Of a stretch of DNA of 64,000 nucleotides, positions 45,438 through 53,117 are shown piece by piece (position 1 is the first letter of the stretch; each line of letters opens with the position of its first letter). The stretch is taken from assembly GCF_000833025.1 (NCBI RefSeq), contig NZ_CP010817.1:4000535-4064534 (forward strand), written 5' to 3'. A program made the translations under genes and the position numbers. Origin of the DNA: Myroides profundi (GTDB taxonomy: Bacteria; Bacteroidota; Bacteroidia; Flavobacteriales; Flavobacteriaceae). Below the pieces are notes generated by a model, which worked only from the letters and a program-made list of their open reading frames with translations, had not been told where the DNA came from and made no database searches.

Positions 45438-46918
45438 CAATCAATTACATTTTTTCTAATCGAATTTAAAATATACTCTACTTTATCATCTTGGTCAAAT
45501 AATACATTTATTTCTCTTAAGCTCACATTGCCTCTAATACCGACATCGAAACTTATCTTTAACTTATTGGTGGCAAATGATACAGGAAAATAGTTTATAT
45601 CAATAAATGTATCGAACCCTCCTGTTTTATAATATTTTCTATTTTTATTATAGATATCTTTATTGGTATATATTTTTACCCAATTATCTTTTTCCCATGC
45701 ATAGATAGTATAATTTTGTGGTAAAGATTCTTCAGTAGGGCTATAAAAAACAATACCTTCTATATTTCTTCGATACTTATCAAACTCTATTATTAGTTCA
45801 TTATCTTTGTTTTTTGTACTCCAAAAATTCCCCCAACTCCAAAGTTCATCAGTTAACACATCAATATTTTCTTGTAATTTTAAAGAAGTAACTTTTTTAA
45901 ATTTATCGAAGTCATAATAGCTATCAATTTTTCCAGTATCATACTTAATAAACTTATGTGCATATTCTCGTAATATTGATTCATTAGTCCAATAATATAA
46001 AGTCAAAAGTTGATAAATCTCTAATTCATGATAATGATCTGGATCTTCATTAATTGCTGAAGCATATGTCTCATTCTTCATTTCTTCTACTCGTAATTTA
46101 TTGTAATTTGAAGTGAAGAAAGAATCATACATATGAATTTTTGCTTTTAAAGTATTTATACCTTGATCAAAAAGACGTTTTGCATCCTTATTGCCTGTAA
46201 CTCGATAACTATAATACAATCCTGCTAGAGAAAACATATACCCATTCAGAACATGTGATTTAGGATCTGCATATTCTTCATAAAAAGGATAGCCATCCCA
46301 AAAATTTAAAACTCCTCCTTTATCTATTGAATAATCAAATGATTTAAGAAACTTATTGGACATATCTAAATATCTATTATCTCTCGTTAAATTATAAGCT
46401 TGTAACATAATTACTACAGAGTATCCTTGTGACATAGCTGATGCCCATTTAGAAGGTAGTTGATAGTTTTCAACCTGTAATTCCGTCTGTAAAACTGCAA
46501 AGTCTTCTATCAAGACTGCCTCGTTTAAGATATGTGAAGATATTTTTAAAAACTCTTCTTTACTATTCTCTGATTTAGTTTCTAAAAAATTGGCATGATA
46601 TGCTAAAGCCACTTGACAAAAAGTAATTGGATAATAGTGATGCCCGCTATTATAATAAATTAGAGGAATTCCTGCTTCAGATCTTTCTAAATTATCATAC
46701 ATAGATATATTTGAACCAGAAAAGGGAAACTTAGGGTATAGACTATCATTATTAAAAACCTTTTTGTCTAAAAAATCAACTGCATTGAATCCTACTTTAA
46801 CTGTATCTTCAACATTAAAAACATTATTTTCGGTACTAATATAAGTACTCACTTTAACTTCTCTTTTACATGAATAAAACAAAAGAGTTATTAATAAAAT
46901 AAAATAAAAATTCTTCAT
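45437..46918 (-). CDS. Lipoprotein with D-glucuronyl C5-epimerase-like domain
   Basis: A 493-residue protein with a lipoprotein signal (LLFYSCKRE, lipid Cys17). The centre (about residues 155-260) shows the C5-epimerase C-terminal pattern: W.SAMSQG..V..L..AY..T....YL, then GGVLNFWDGYPFYEEY and SHVLNGYMFSLAGLYYSY. Such enzymes convert glucuronate to iduronate in polymers such as heparan. The C-terminal third, rich in beta strands, resembles a carbohydrate-binding module. A membrane-anchored periplasmic enzyme acting on a uronic-acid polymer is the likely role. Unusual placement inside a Wzx/Wzy operon. Confidence 0.7.
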   Translation of the reverse strand: MKNFYFILLITLLFYSCKREVKVSTYISTENNVFNVEDTVKVGFNAVDFLDKKVFNNDSLYPKFPFSGSNISMYDNLERSEAGIPLIYYNSGHHYYPITFCQVALAYHANFLETKSENSKEEFLKISSHILNEAVLIEDFAVLQTELQVENYQLPSKWASAMSQGYSVVIMLQAYNLTRDNRYLDMSNKFLKSFDYSIDKGGVLNFWDGYPFYEEYADPKSHVLNGYMFSLAGLYYSYRVTGNKDAKRLFDQGINTLKAKIHMYDSFFTSNYNKLRVEEMKNETYASAINEDPDHYHELEIYQLLTLYYWTNESILREYAHKFIKYDTGKIDSYYDFDKFKKVTSLKLQENIDVLTDELWSWGNFWSTKNKDNELIIEFDKYRRNIEGIVFYSPTEESLPQNYTIYAWEKDNWVKIYTNKDIYNKNRKYYKTGGFDTFIDINYFPVSFATNKLKISFDVGIRGNVSLREINVLFDQDDKVEYILNSIRKNVID

Positions 46919-47694
46919 ATATACATACCCAACACACTATACCTCGGTCTACTAGCCCTAGTAGGATATTCCTCAGTAGTGATTGGATTTACTTTTATAT
47001 TAATATTATTCTCTTTAAATATAGATACAGCAAAGTCGTACCAAGAGCAAATCACATCACCCCTATAATGATAAACCCCATAATCATGATTTCCTTGCAT
47101 CAGAGACATTAAAAAATGACATAATTCTATTGCATTAGTAGGACAACCTATTTGATCCATTACAACACTTACTTCACTTTTAGTCTCTGCTAATCTCAAC
47201 ATCGTCTTCTTAAAATTATGCCCAAAATCAGAGTACACCCATGAAGTACGCACGATATAGTAACGCTCCATATTCGCTTTTATGTATAATTCTCCCTTTA
47301 ATTTAGAAGCACCATACACATTAATAGGATTTGGGATATCAGAGACAGTATAAGGAGTCTGTTTATGACCATCAAATACAAAATCAGTAGACAGGTGCAC
47401 TAACGTAGTATTGTATTGATTACATGCTCTTGTTAAGTGCATTACTCCTTCAGCATTTACTTTATACGCTAATTCTTCCTCATCCTCTGCTCTATCTACA
47501 GCAGTATAAGCAGCTAAATTAAAACAATAATCAGGGCACAGTTTACTGAAAACCTCATCTATCGAAACTTCATTCGTTATATCTAACTGACTAGAATCAA
47601 AGAAAAAGAATTCCACTCCATCATATTCATGACTTATAGATTGTAAGCATTGTCCTACTTGTCCTTTAGCCCCTGTAACTAATATCTTGATCAT
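46915..47694 (-). CDS. rfbD: dTDP-4-dehydrorhamnose reductase (short C-terminus)
   Basis: A 259-residue SDR enzyme for the last step of dTDP-L-rhamnose synthesis: VTGAKGQVGQCL, STDFVFDG, YGASKLKGE and RTSWVY are all intact. The usual length is about 285 residues; the protein stops right after RPRYSVLGMYI, where relatives continue for about 25 more residues of the terminal helix. Its stop overlaps the next ATG by 4 bases. I see no remnant of the missing end in other frames. Confidence 0.88.
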   Translation of the reverse strand: MIKILVTGAKGQVGQCLQSISHEYDGVEFFFFDSSQLDITNEVSIDEVFSKLCPDYCFNLAAYTAVDRAEDEEELAYKVNAEGVMHLTRACNQYNTTLVHLSTDFVFDGHKQTPYTVSDIPNPINVYGASKLKGELYIKANMERYYIVRTSWVYSDFGHNFKKTMLRLAETKSEVSVVMDQIGCPTNAIELCHFLMSLMQGNHDYGVYHYRGDVICSWYDFAVSIFKENNINIKVNPITTEEYPTRASRPRYSVLGMYI

Positions 47695-48239
47695 ATAGGT
47701 AAAGCATTTTCGAATAGTGGTAATACCTTATCTTTATCAGAAACGATAACCTCATCAAGATTAAACTCCCAATCAATCCCTAAACTTGGATCATTATAGA
47801 TGATACCCCCTTCAGATTCTTTATTATAAACGTTATCGCACTTATAAGCGAATATTGCCGTCTCACTCTTTACTAAAAAACCATGTGCGCACCCTCTAGG
47901 GATAAACACCTGTTTAAAATTATCTGCTGATAGCACTTGAGTGAACTGCTGTCCATACGTACTAGAGTCCTTACGTAGATCTACCACTACATCTAATACT
48001 TCACCTTGTAATACTCTTACTAATTTAGCTTGTTGATAAGCTCCTCTTTGATAGTGAAGCCCTCTTAGAACGCCTTTAGAAGACTTAGATTGGTTGTCTT
48101 GAATAAAACGTACAGCTAACCCTGTCTCTTTCTCAAAAACAGCCTCATTAAAGCTCTCTAAGAAATATCCTCTCTCATCGAAGAATACCTTTGGTTCTAT
48201 GATAACACAATCTTGTATAGGAGTAATAAATACCTTCAT
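47691..48239 (-). CDS. rfbC: dTDP-4-dehydrorhamnose 3,5-epimerase
   Basis: A 182-residue RmlC-type cupin: FDERGYFLESFN, FIQDNQSKSSKGVLRGLHYQ (active-site His) and FIPRGCAHGFLV. First gene of the polysaccharide operon and coupled (4-base overlap) to rfbD. The dTDP-glucose steps (rfbA, rfbB) are not in this window and must be elsewhere. Confidence 0.95.
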   Translation of the reverse strand: MKVFITPIQDCVIIEPKVFFDERGYFLESFNEAVFEKETGLAVRFIQDNQSKSSKGVLRGLHYQRGAYQQAKLVRVLQGEVLDVVVDLRKDSSTYGQQFTQVLSADNFKQVFIPRGCAHGFLVKSETAIFAYKCDNVYNKESEGGIIYNDPSLGIDWEFNLDEVIVSDKDKVLPLFENALPI

Positions 48240-48310
48240 CTTTTCAACTAAATTCTAAGACTATAAAATTACACTTAAATTCACAATTTAACATATAAAT
48301 CAAAATAAAA

Positions 48311-48340
48311 AGCCACCACATATATTCTGTGATGGCTCAT
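48311..48340 (-). terminator. Terminator after the DUF6909 gene
   Basis: AGCCATCACA/TGTGGTGGCT stem (one mismatch), followed on the minus strand by TTTTTATTTT; 26 bases past the stop. Confidence 0.78.
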
Positions 48341-48365
48341 TTATCTTAAACTATTTAGAATTTAA

Positions 48366-50045
48366 TTACTTAATATTAAATATCTGCTCTAGTATTTTGA
48401 TGGTAATTAAGTAAGTAGGCTTTACTCCTGTCGTACCTAACCCTCCTGAAGCTAATGTACTACCTGTCTCTAATGGATTATCAGAAGCATAGTAAGCATA
48501 TCTTACTTTCACATCAGGATTAATACTTTTTCTGATCTTAGAAGCAGACTGTATTGCTTTTTGGTAGTGAGCACCTTCCATCTCTAGACCGATTACACCC
48601 CATGTAGAATCGTGGAAGAACTTTAATAAATCCTTATTTTGAAGTGATGTACCTAATACAGTAACCATTGTTCCTCCAAATACAGGGATATCATCATTCT
48701 TAAACATATCTACTGTCAATTCATTATCAAAAGGATAATTATCCCCTGTTCCCTCATTAATATGAGCGAATGGAATCATAATATCTCCTTTATCTCCTAC
48801 TAAGATACCTGCTTTCCCCATGATAGACACAGATTCCACATCTATCATCGTTGTCTTCTTATAAGGCTTTAAAAGCTCATCGATCGTCTCATAAGCCTGC
48901 TCACCGAAAGCATAATCCATAACGATAATCACAGGATACTCTCCTTCTATTTGCTGAGCCTTAAAGTTTGTAGTAGCAAAATCTATCTTAGCAGTATCGA
49001 ATATTTGAACATCAATGTTCGTTCCTGACTCATCTCTTAAGAAAGTCATTCCTTCATTTTCAGCGCGTTCATTAACTAAATCTCTAAGGTGTTTGTTCTC
49101 AGGCTTACTTAACTCTTCGTATACCTCTAGCTCAGAACTTACCTCTACTTCACTCTTTACAACTGAAGGGGCAAAGATAGAATTCATAACACTGTGCATA
49201 TTCGCACTGATGATATGGATTGGACGCTCTAATAATCCTTTCGTTGTAAGTACTTCTTTAATTCTATCAGACCACATTTCTCCATAGATATGGTGACCTA
49301 GACGTTCTCTAAGTAGTGGGCTAAAGGTTATTGTACGTTTATCGTTATACACATCCTCTTCTATCGCTAACTTTCCTAACCAATAAATCACGTCTAAGAA
49401 ACGGTCTGGATTCTCAGGAATAGCGAATTTCTCATATACATCTAGAACCTCAGCAAAAGAACGTCCTAATACATTAGCTAGGTGAGACATGATTACCTCT
49501 TTCTCCTCTAATTCTAAAAACTCTTCTTTTTTAGCTGCAGTTTCTATCTTTTTCCAATCGCGAGTTACCTTACCATCTTCTCCTATCAATACACGATCTT
49601 TAATTTTATGCGATTCGATGAATATAAATGTCAAGTGAGTCAAAACATCATAGATATCAGATCTACCTCTAGTGATCTCGATATTCATCTGTTCCTCATC
49701 TATTCGATAACAGTTTCTTCTTCTCTTAGGTGGTACGATAGCTGTAAAGTGAGAGAATGAATACCCCTCATCAGATGTCAAGTTAATATAACGACACTCC
49801 TCTATTCCGATCGGAAGGCGTTCGATAACATATAACAATCCGTTTAACTCTACTTTTTCTTCTGCGATAGTACCATATATTTCTGGACGCAATTCTAATA
49901 GCGCTTCTCTTAATGTATCTCCTGACACTCCCATCGGTTTATAAAAACCTCTGTTAAACAAATGGCGCATTGTAATATACATACGCTCCACAGCTGCAGA
50001 CGACACTTGCGCTCTCGTTCTAGATATATTCTTTATCTCTTTCAT
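48366..50045 (-). CDS. DUF6909 family protein, C-terminus nucleoside-phosphorylase-like
   Basis: A 559-residue soluble protein that I place in the flavobacterial DUF6909 family. The N-terminal half is helical with no known motif. The C-terminal ~200 residues contain YPVIIVMDYAFG, IMGKAGILVGDKGDIMIP and VIGLEMEGAHYQKAIQ, which recall the substrate and ribose sites of the PNP/AMP-nucleosidase fold (the MEG motif). A nucleosidase role is inference. A clear Shine-Dalgarno (GGAGA, 4 bases before ATG) precedes it, rare in this genome. It is last in an operon M23-GH3-DUF6909. Confidence 0.7.
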   Translation of the reverse strand: MKEIKNISRTRAQVSSAAVERMYITMRHLFNRGFYKPMGVSGDTLREALLELRPEIYGTIAEEKVELNGLLYVIERLPIGIEECRYINLTSDEGYSFSHFTAIVPPKRRRNCYRIDEEQMNIEITRGRSDIYDVLTHLTFIFIESHKIKDRVLIGEDGKVTRDWKKIETAAKKEEFLELEEKEVIMSHLANVLGRSFAEVLDVYEKFAIPENPDRFLDVIYWLGKLAIEEDVYNDKRTITFSPLLRERLGHHIYGEMWSDRIKEVLTTKGLLERPIHIISANMHSVMNSIFAPSVVKSEVEVSSELEVYEELSKPENKHLRDLVNERAENEGMTFLRDESGTNIDVQIFDTAKIDFATTNFKAQQIEGEYPVIIVMDYAFGEQAYETIDELLKPYKKTTMIDVESVSIMGKAGILVGDKGDIMIPFAHINEGTGDNYPFDNELTVDMFKNDDIPVFGGTMVTVLGTSLQNKDLLKFFHDSTWGVIGLEMEGAHYQKAIQSASKIRKSINPDVKVRYAYYASDNPLETGSTLASGGLGTTGVKPTYLITIKILEQIFNIK

Positions 50046-50081
50046 ATACTTCTCCTTTTTACGTCTTATTATTTCTTTTTA

Positions 50082-51569
50082 CTAATATAATTTTAATTGA
50101 TCAGCGATGATTCTATCATTGCTTAATCTAGGCAATTTATTTTGCCCTCCTAGCTTCCCTATACTTTTCATATAGTTATTAAAGCCTTCTTGTTTTACTT
50201 TAGAGATGACTAATGTCTTCAACACCTTTCCTACAATTAGATCATCATAATACATATTCTGCTTTCTTAGAGCATTATCTATCTTTAAAGCAAACGCTTC
50301 TAAATCCTCAGGTTCATTGCCGAACTCTATCAACCATTCATGGTAAGGCAATCCCTCTTCTGGACTAATCTGTGGCGCTACAGTAAACTCATTAACAGTT
50401 ACTGATGTACCCTCCATAGCTTCTTGTATAGCAGATTCTACCTCCTTACCGATTACATGTTCTCCGAATGCAGAGATAAAATGCTTTATACGCCCAGATA
50501 CCACTACTCTATAAGGCTTTAGATTAACGAATTGTACCGTATCACCGATATTGTACCCCCATAGTCCAGCGTTAGTAGAGATAATTAGTACATAATTCAC
50601 ACCTAGCTCTACCTCTCCTATCGTATATCTTCTAGCATTCTCATTAAAGAACTCCTCTACTTTTATAAACTCATAGAAGATACCTGCATTTAGCAGTAAT
50701 AACATTCCTTTCTCTGTCTGTGTATCTTGATAAGCGAAGAACCCTTCAGAAGCAGGGAACAACTCTATAGATGGCACCTTACGTCCTATCATTTGTTCAA
50801 ATTTACCTCTATAAGGCTCATAATTTACACCGCCATAAATGAACAAATTAAAGTTAGGAAATATATCCCCTACAGGTTTACCCTTTTTCTCCTTTAGTTT
50901 TTCGAAGTACATCTGTACCCAGCTCGGAATACCAGAGATCACACTCATATTCTGATCTACTGTTTCCTCTACTATAGCATCTACTTTGGTCTCCCAATCT
51001 TCTATACAGTTTGTTTCTAGACTAGGCAATCTATTCTTCTGTAAATAAGCAGGAACATAGTGAGCTACTATACCTGATAGTCTACCTAATTTTATACCAT
51101 TCTTCTCATCTAGTATCGGGCTCCCTTGTAAGAAGATCATTTTACCATCTACGAAGTCCGCTTTACCTGTCTCATGTACATAAGCTAATATTGCATTACG
51201 AGCAGCTTCTATATGATACGGCATAGACTCCTTGGTCAACGGGATATACTTAGCACCAGAAGTTGTACCCGAAGTCTTTGCAAAATAAAGAGGCTTCCCT
51301 TTCCACAGCACATCACTTTCTCCAGCTACTACTCTATCTACATAAGGCCTTAATCCTTCATAATCTCGAATAGGTACTTGTTGTACGAAATCTTCGTAGC
51401 TTTTAATATAAGCAAAATTATGGTCTTTTCCAAATGCAGTGTGCTTAGCATCCTCTAACAATTGTTGAAAAACCTTCTTTTGCGTATTAATAGGGTCATT
51501 GACCCACTTTTGTGTTTTCTTATGTATAATTGAAGCAAATACTTTAGCTCCAAATGATTTTATTGACAT
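50082..51569 (-). CDS. GH3 family (auxin-responsive promoter-type) acyl-adenylating protein
   Basis: A 495-residue member of the GH3 branch of adenylate-forming enzymes. The ATP loop FAKTSGTTSGAKYIPLT is near residue 88, and LYTIGEVELGVNY.../WGYNIGDTVQF resembles the second nucleotide motif. Plant members conjugate amino acids to acyl acids; bacterial substrates are unknown. It starts 6 bases after the M23 gene stop and is followed by DUF6909. Confidence 0.88.
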   Translation of the reverse strand: MSIKSFGAKVFASIIHKKTQKWVNDPINTQKKVFQQLLEDAKHTAFGKDHNFAYIKSYEDFVQQVPIRDYEGLRPYVDRVVAGESDVLWKGKPLYFAKTSGTTSGAKYIPLTKESMPYHIEAARNAILAYVHETGKADFVDGKMIFLQGSPILDEKNGIKLGRLSGIVAHYVPAYLQKNRLPSLETNCIEDWETKVDAIVEETVDQNMSVISGIPSWVQMYFEKLKEKKGKPVGDIFPNFNLFIYGGVNYEPYRGKFEQMIGRKVPSIELFPASEGFFAYQDTQTEKGMLLLLNAGIFYEFIKVEEFFNENARRYTIGEVELGVNYVLIISTNAGLWGYNIGDTVQFVNLKPYRVVVSGRIKHFISAFGEHVIGKEVESAIQEAMEGTSVTVNEFTVAPQISPEEGLPYHEWLIEFGNEPEDLEAFALKIDNALRKQNMYYDDLIVGKVLKTLVISKVKQEGFNNYMKSIGKLGGQNKLPRLSNDRIIADQLKLY

Positions 51570-51575
51570 ATTCTC

Positions 51576-52457
51576 TTATTCTAAATCTATAAATAATGAG
51601 CTATCTAATGGATAGGCATCCTTCCATAGTTCGAAGTGGAAGTATTTTGTAGAAGCATTTAATGCAGTAGCCTCACTACTTCCATCAAAAAGACCTATTA
51701 CTTCTCCTGACCTTACACTTTCATATTCTCCTTTAGTAATAGAAGTTAAGTGTTTATATACAGATATTAAACCTTCATCGTGTAACAAGATGATTGTATA
51801 ACCATCTTTTATAGTCCAGTCTACGAATAGCACAGTCCCTTTACTAATCGCTTTTACAGGTGTATTAGCTGGAGCTCTAAAGTCAATACCGAAGTGCATT
51901 GCTCTGCTATCGTACTTTCTAACTATTTCTGCATTAATTGGGCTAAACAGGACTTGGCTAACTTTAGGTTTGCTCTCTTCGAAGAGATTATACTTATCCT
52001 CCAGTCGAACCATTTCTCTTAGCTTCATATCTGTTTCACTAGGATCTTTATGTTCGATTTGATTCAATGGTTTCTGAGTCAGTTTTAAAGAATCTATACT
52101 AGCTTCTGTCACCTGTATTTCTCCTAACAGTGCGCTTTTGATTGCACTTAGATACTGTTGATTCTGTCTAGACTCATTCTCTAGCGAATCTACTTTCAGA
52201 GCTAACTCTACAGCCCTTTGTTTTAGCTCAGCAGAAGAGTATCCAGGTATATATTCCTTTAACGGAGTCAATACCAACATCAAAACAGTTGATAGAATAA
52301 ATAAAAATACCAACGTAGTACTGGCACCAAAAACATTAAGTAAATTAAGCTTAAAAGACTTTACGTCTTCAAACGTCTTATCATTAACGATAACAATACG
52401 GTATTTACTTAAAAGTGTACTTTTCCACTTTTTCCTTTTATGTCCCTTTCCTAACAT
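51576..52457 (-). CDS. M23/LytM-domain inner-membrane protein, catalytic His replaced
   Basis: A 293-residue protein: basic cytoplasmic N-terminus, TM helix about 43-65, coiled coil about 75-160 and a C-terminal LytM domain. HxxxD (His188, Asp192), His236 in YKHL and His274 are present. The last motif reads Y-F-H-F-E (272-276), so the first His of HxH is a Tyr. Either catalysis is impaired or the protein serves as a scaffold or activator for cell-wall hydrolases. First gene of the operon with GH3 and DUF6909. Confidence 0.85.
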   Translation of the reverse strand: MLGKGHKRKKWKSTLLSKYRIVIVNDKTFEDVKSFKLNLLNVFGASTTLVFLFILSTVLMLVLTPLKEYIPGYSSAELKQRAVELALKVDSLENESRQNQQYLSAIKSALLGEIQVTEASIDSLKLTQKPLNQIEHKDPSETDMKLREMVRLEDKYNLFEESKPKVSQVLFSPINAEIVRKYDSRAMHFGIDFRAPANTPVKAISKGTVLFVDWTIKDGYTIILLHDEGLISVYKHLTSITKGEYESVRSGEVIGLFDGSSEATALNASTKYFHFELWKDAYPLDSSLFIDLE

Positions 52458-52476
52458 TTGTACCTATTTTACTACA

Positions 52477-52484
52477 CAAATATA
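52477..52484 (-). promoter_or_regulatory. Putative -7 promoter box (TATATTTG)
   Basis: TAnnTTTG match on the minus strand, 19 bases before the M23 gene ATG. Confidence 0.5.
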
Positions 52485-52610
52485 ATAATTATAAAATTTG
52501 ACTCTGTCACTTTACCTAAATATTCACAGTTTTCAAGGAAATTCCTTACTACATAAACGTTAAAAGTTAAATAAAACCTATTACGAATAAACGTTTTACA
52601 TTTTTCTTAC

Positions 52611-52618
52611 TATATTTG
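52611..52618 (+). promoter_or_regulatory. Putative -7 promoter box (TATATTTG) of tatA
   Basis: TAnnTTTG match on the plus strand, 29 bases before the tatA ATG; divergent with the M23 promoter. Confidence 0.5.
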
Positions 52619-52647
52619 TCGCTACTTAATGTTTCAAAAAGATTATT

Positions 52648-52863
52648 ATGAACTCATTACACATATTTTTAGGAATGGTTGGGCCATGGCAAATTATAGT
52701 TATTGTAGCTATCATTCTATTGTTATTCGGAGGTAAAAAGATCCCTGAATTAATGAGAGGACTTGGTTCTGGTATCAAAGAATTTAAAGATGCTACTAGA
52801 GACGAAAACGCTCAACAGACAACTAAAAAAGAGAATACACAAGATAACTCTAAGACAGAATAA
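52648..52863 (+). CDS. tatA: Twin-arginine translocase subunit TatA/TatE
   Basis: A 71-residue single-TM protein: [34 protein letters not shown] is the diagnostic TM helix, FGG hinge and amphipathic helix of TatA, followed by a polar tail. It forms the oligomeric pore of Tat export. No tatC is adjacent. It has its own terminator. Confidence 0.93.
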   Translation: MNSLHIFLGMVGPWQIIVIVAIILLLFGGKKIPELMRGLGSGIKEFKDATRDENAQQTTKKENTQDNSKTE

Positions 52864-52889
52864 TTCTGTTCTAAACTTATATATTTTAC

Positions 52890-52923
52890 GCGTTATATGG
52901 CTTGCCGTATAACGCTTTTTTTG
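52890..52923 (+). terminator. Terminator after tatA
   Basis: Stem GCGTTATATGGC/GCCGTATAACGC with a 2-base loop and one G-U pair, followed by seven or more T's. Confidence 0.88.
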
Positions 52924-52945
52924 TTTCTATACATCACTATAGCTC

Positions 52946-52985
52946 AAAAAAAAGTACCTATCTTGACAATAAAAGATAGGCACTT
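52946..52985 (-). terminator. Minus-strand terminator downstream of tex
   Basis: On the minus strand, AAGTGCCTATCTT pairs with AAGATAGGTACTT across an 8-base loop, followed by seven or more T's. It lies about 130 bases beyond the tex stop and would also end the candidate small RNA. Confidence 0.8.
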
Positions 52986-53068
52986 CACTTATAAAACATA
53001 ATAAAAACACTACTTACCTGCTTGTTTTCTTTTTCAATAACAACATTATTGTTTTCAAACTCAAGTAC
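52946..53068 (-). ncRNA. Candidate small RNA downstream of tex
   Basis: A 120-base segment bounded by a near-consensus sigma-54 promoter (53078-53094) and an intrinsic terminator, with no coding potential beyond a 10-codon frame. It contains an internal inverted repeat (CAATAA...TTATTG). Expression is an inference; it may instead be the 3' UTR of tex. Confidence 0.35.
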
Positions 53069-53077
53069 TAATTTAAA

Positions 53078-53094
53078 AACAAGTATCGTGCCAA
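53078..53094 (-). promoter_or_regulatory. Near-consensus sigma-54 (RpoN) promoter
   Basis: The minus strand reads TTGGCACGATACTTGTT, matching YTGGCACGRNNNTTGCW at all fixed positions except the C of the -12 element. It lies 23 bases after the tex stop codon, pointing away from tex. Confidence 0.5.
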
Positions 53095-53117
53095 AAACAA
53101 GATTTAGAAATGTTTTT

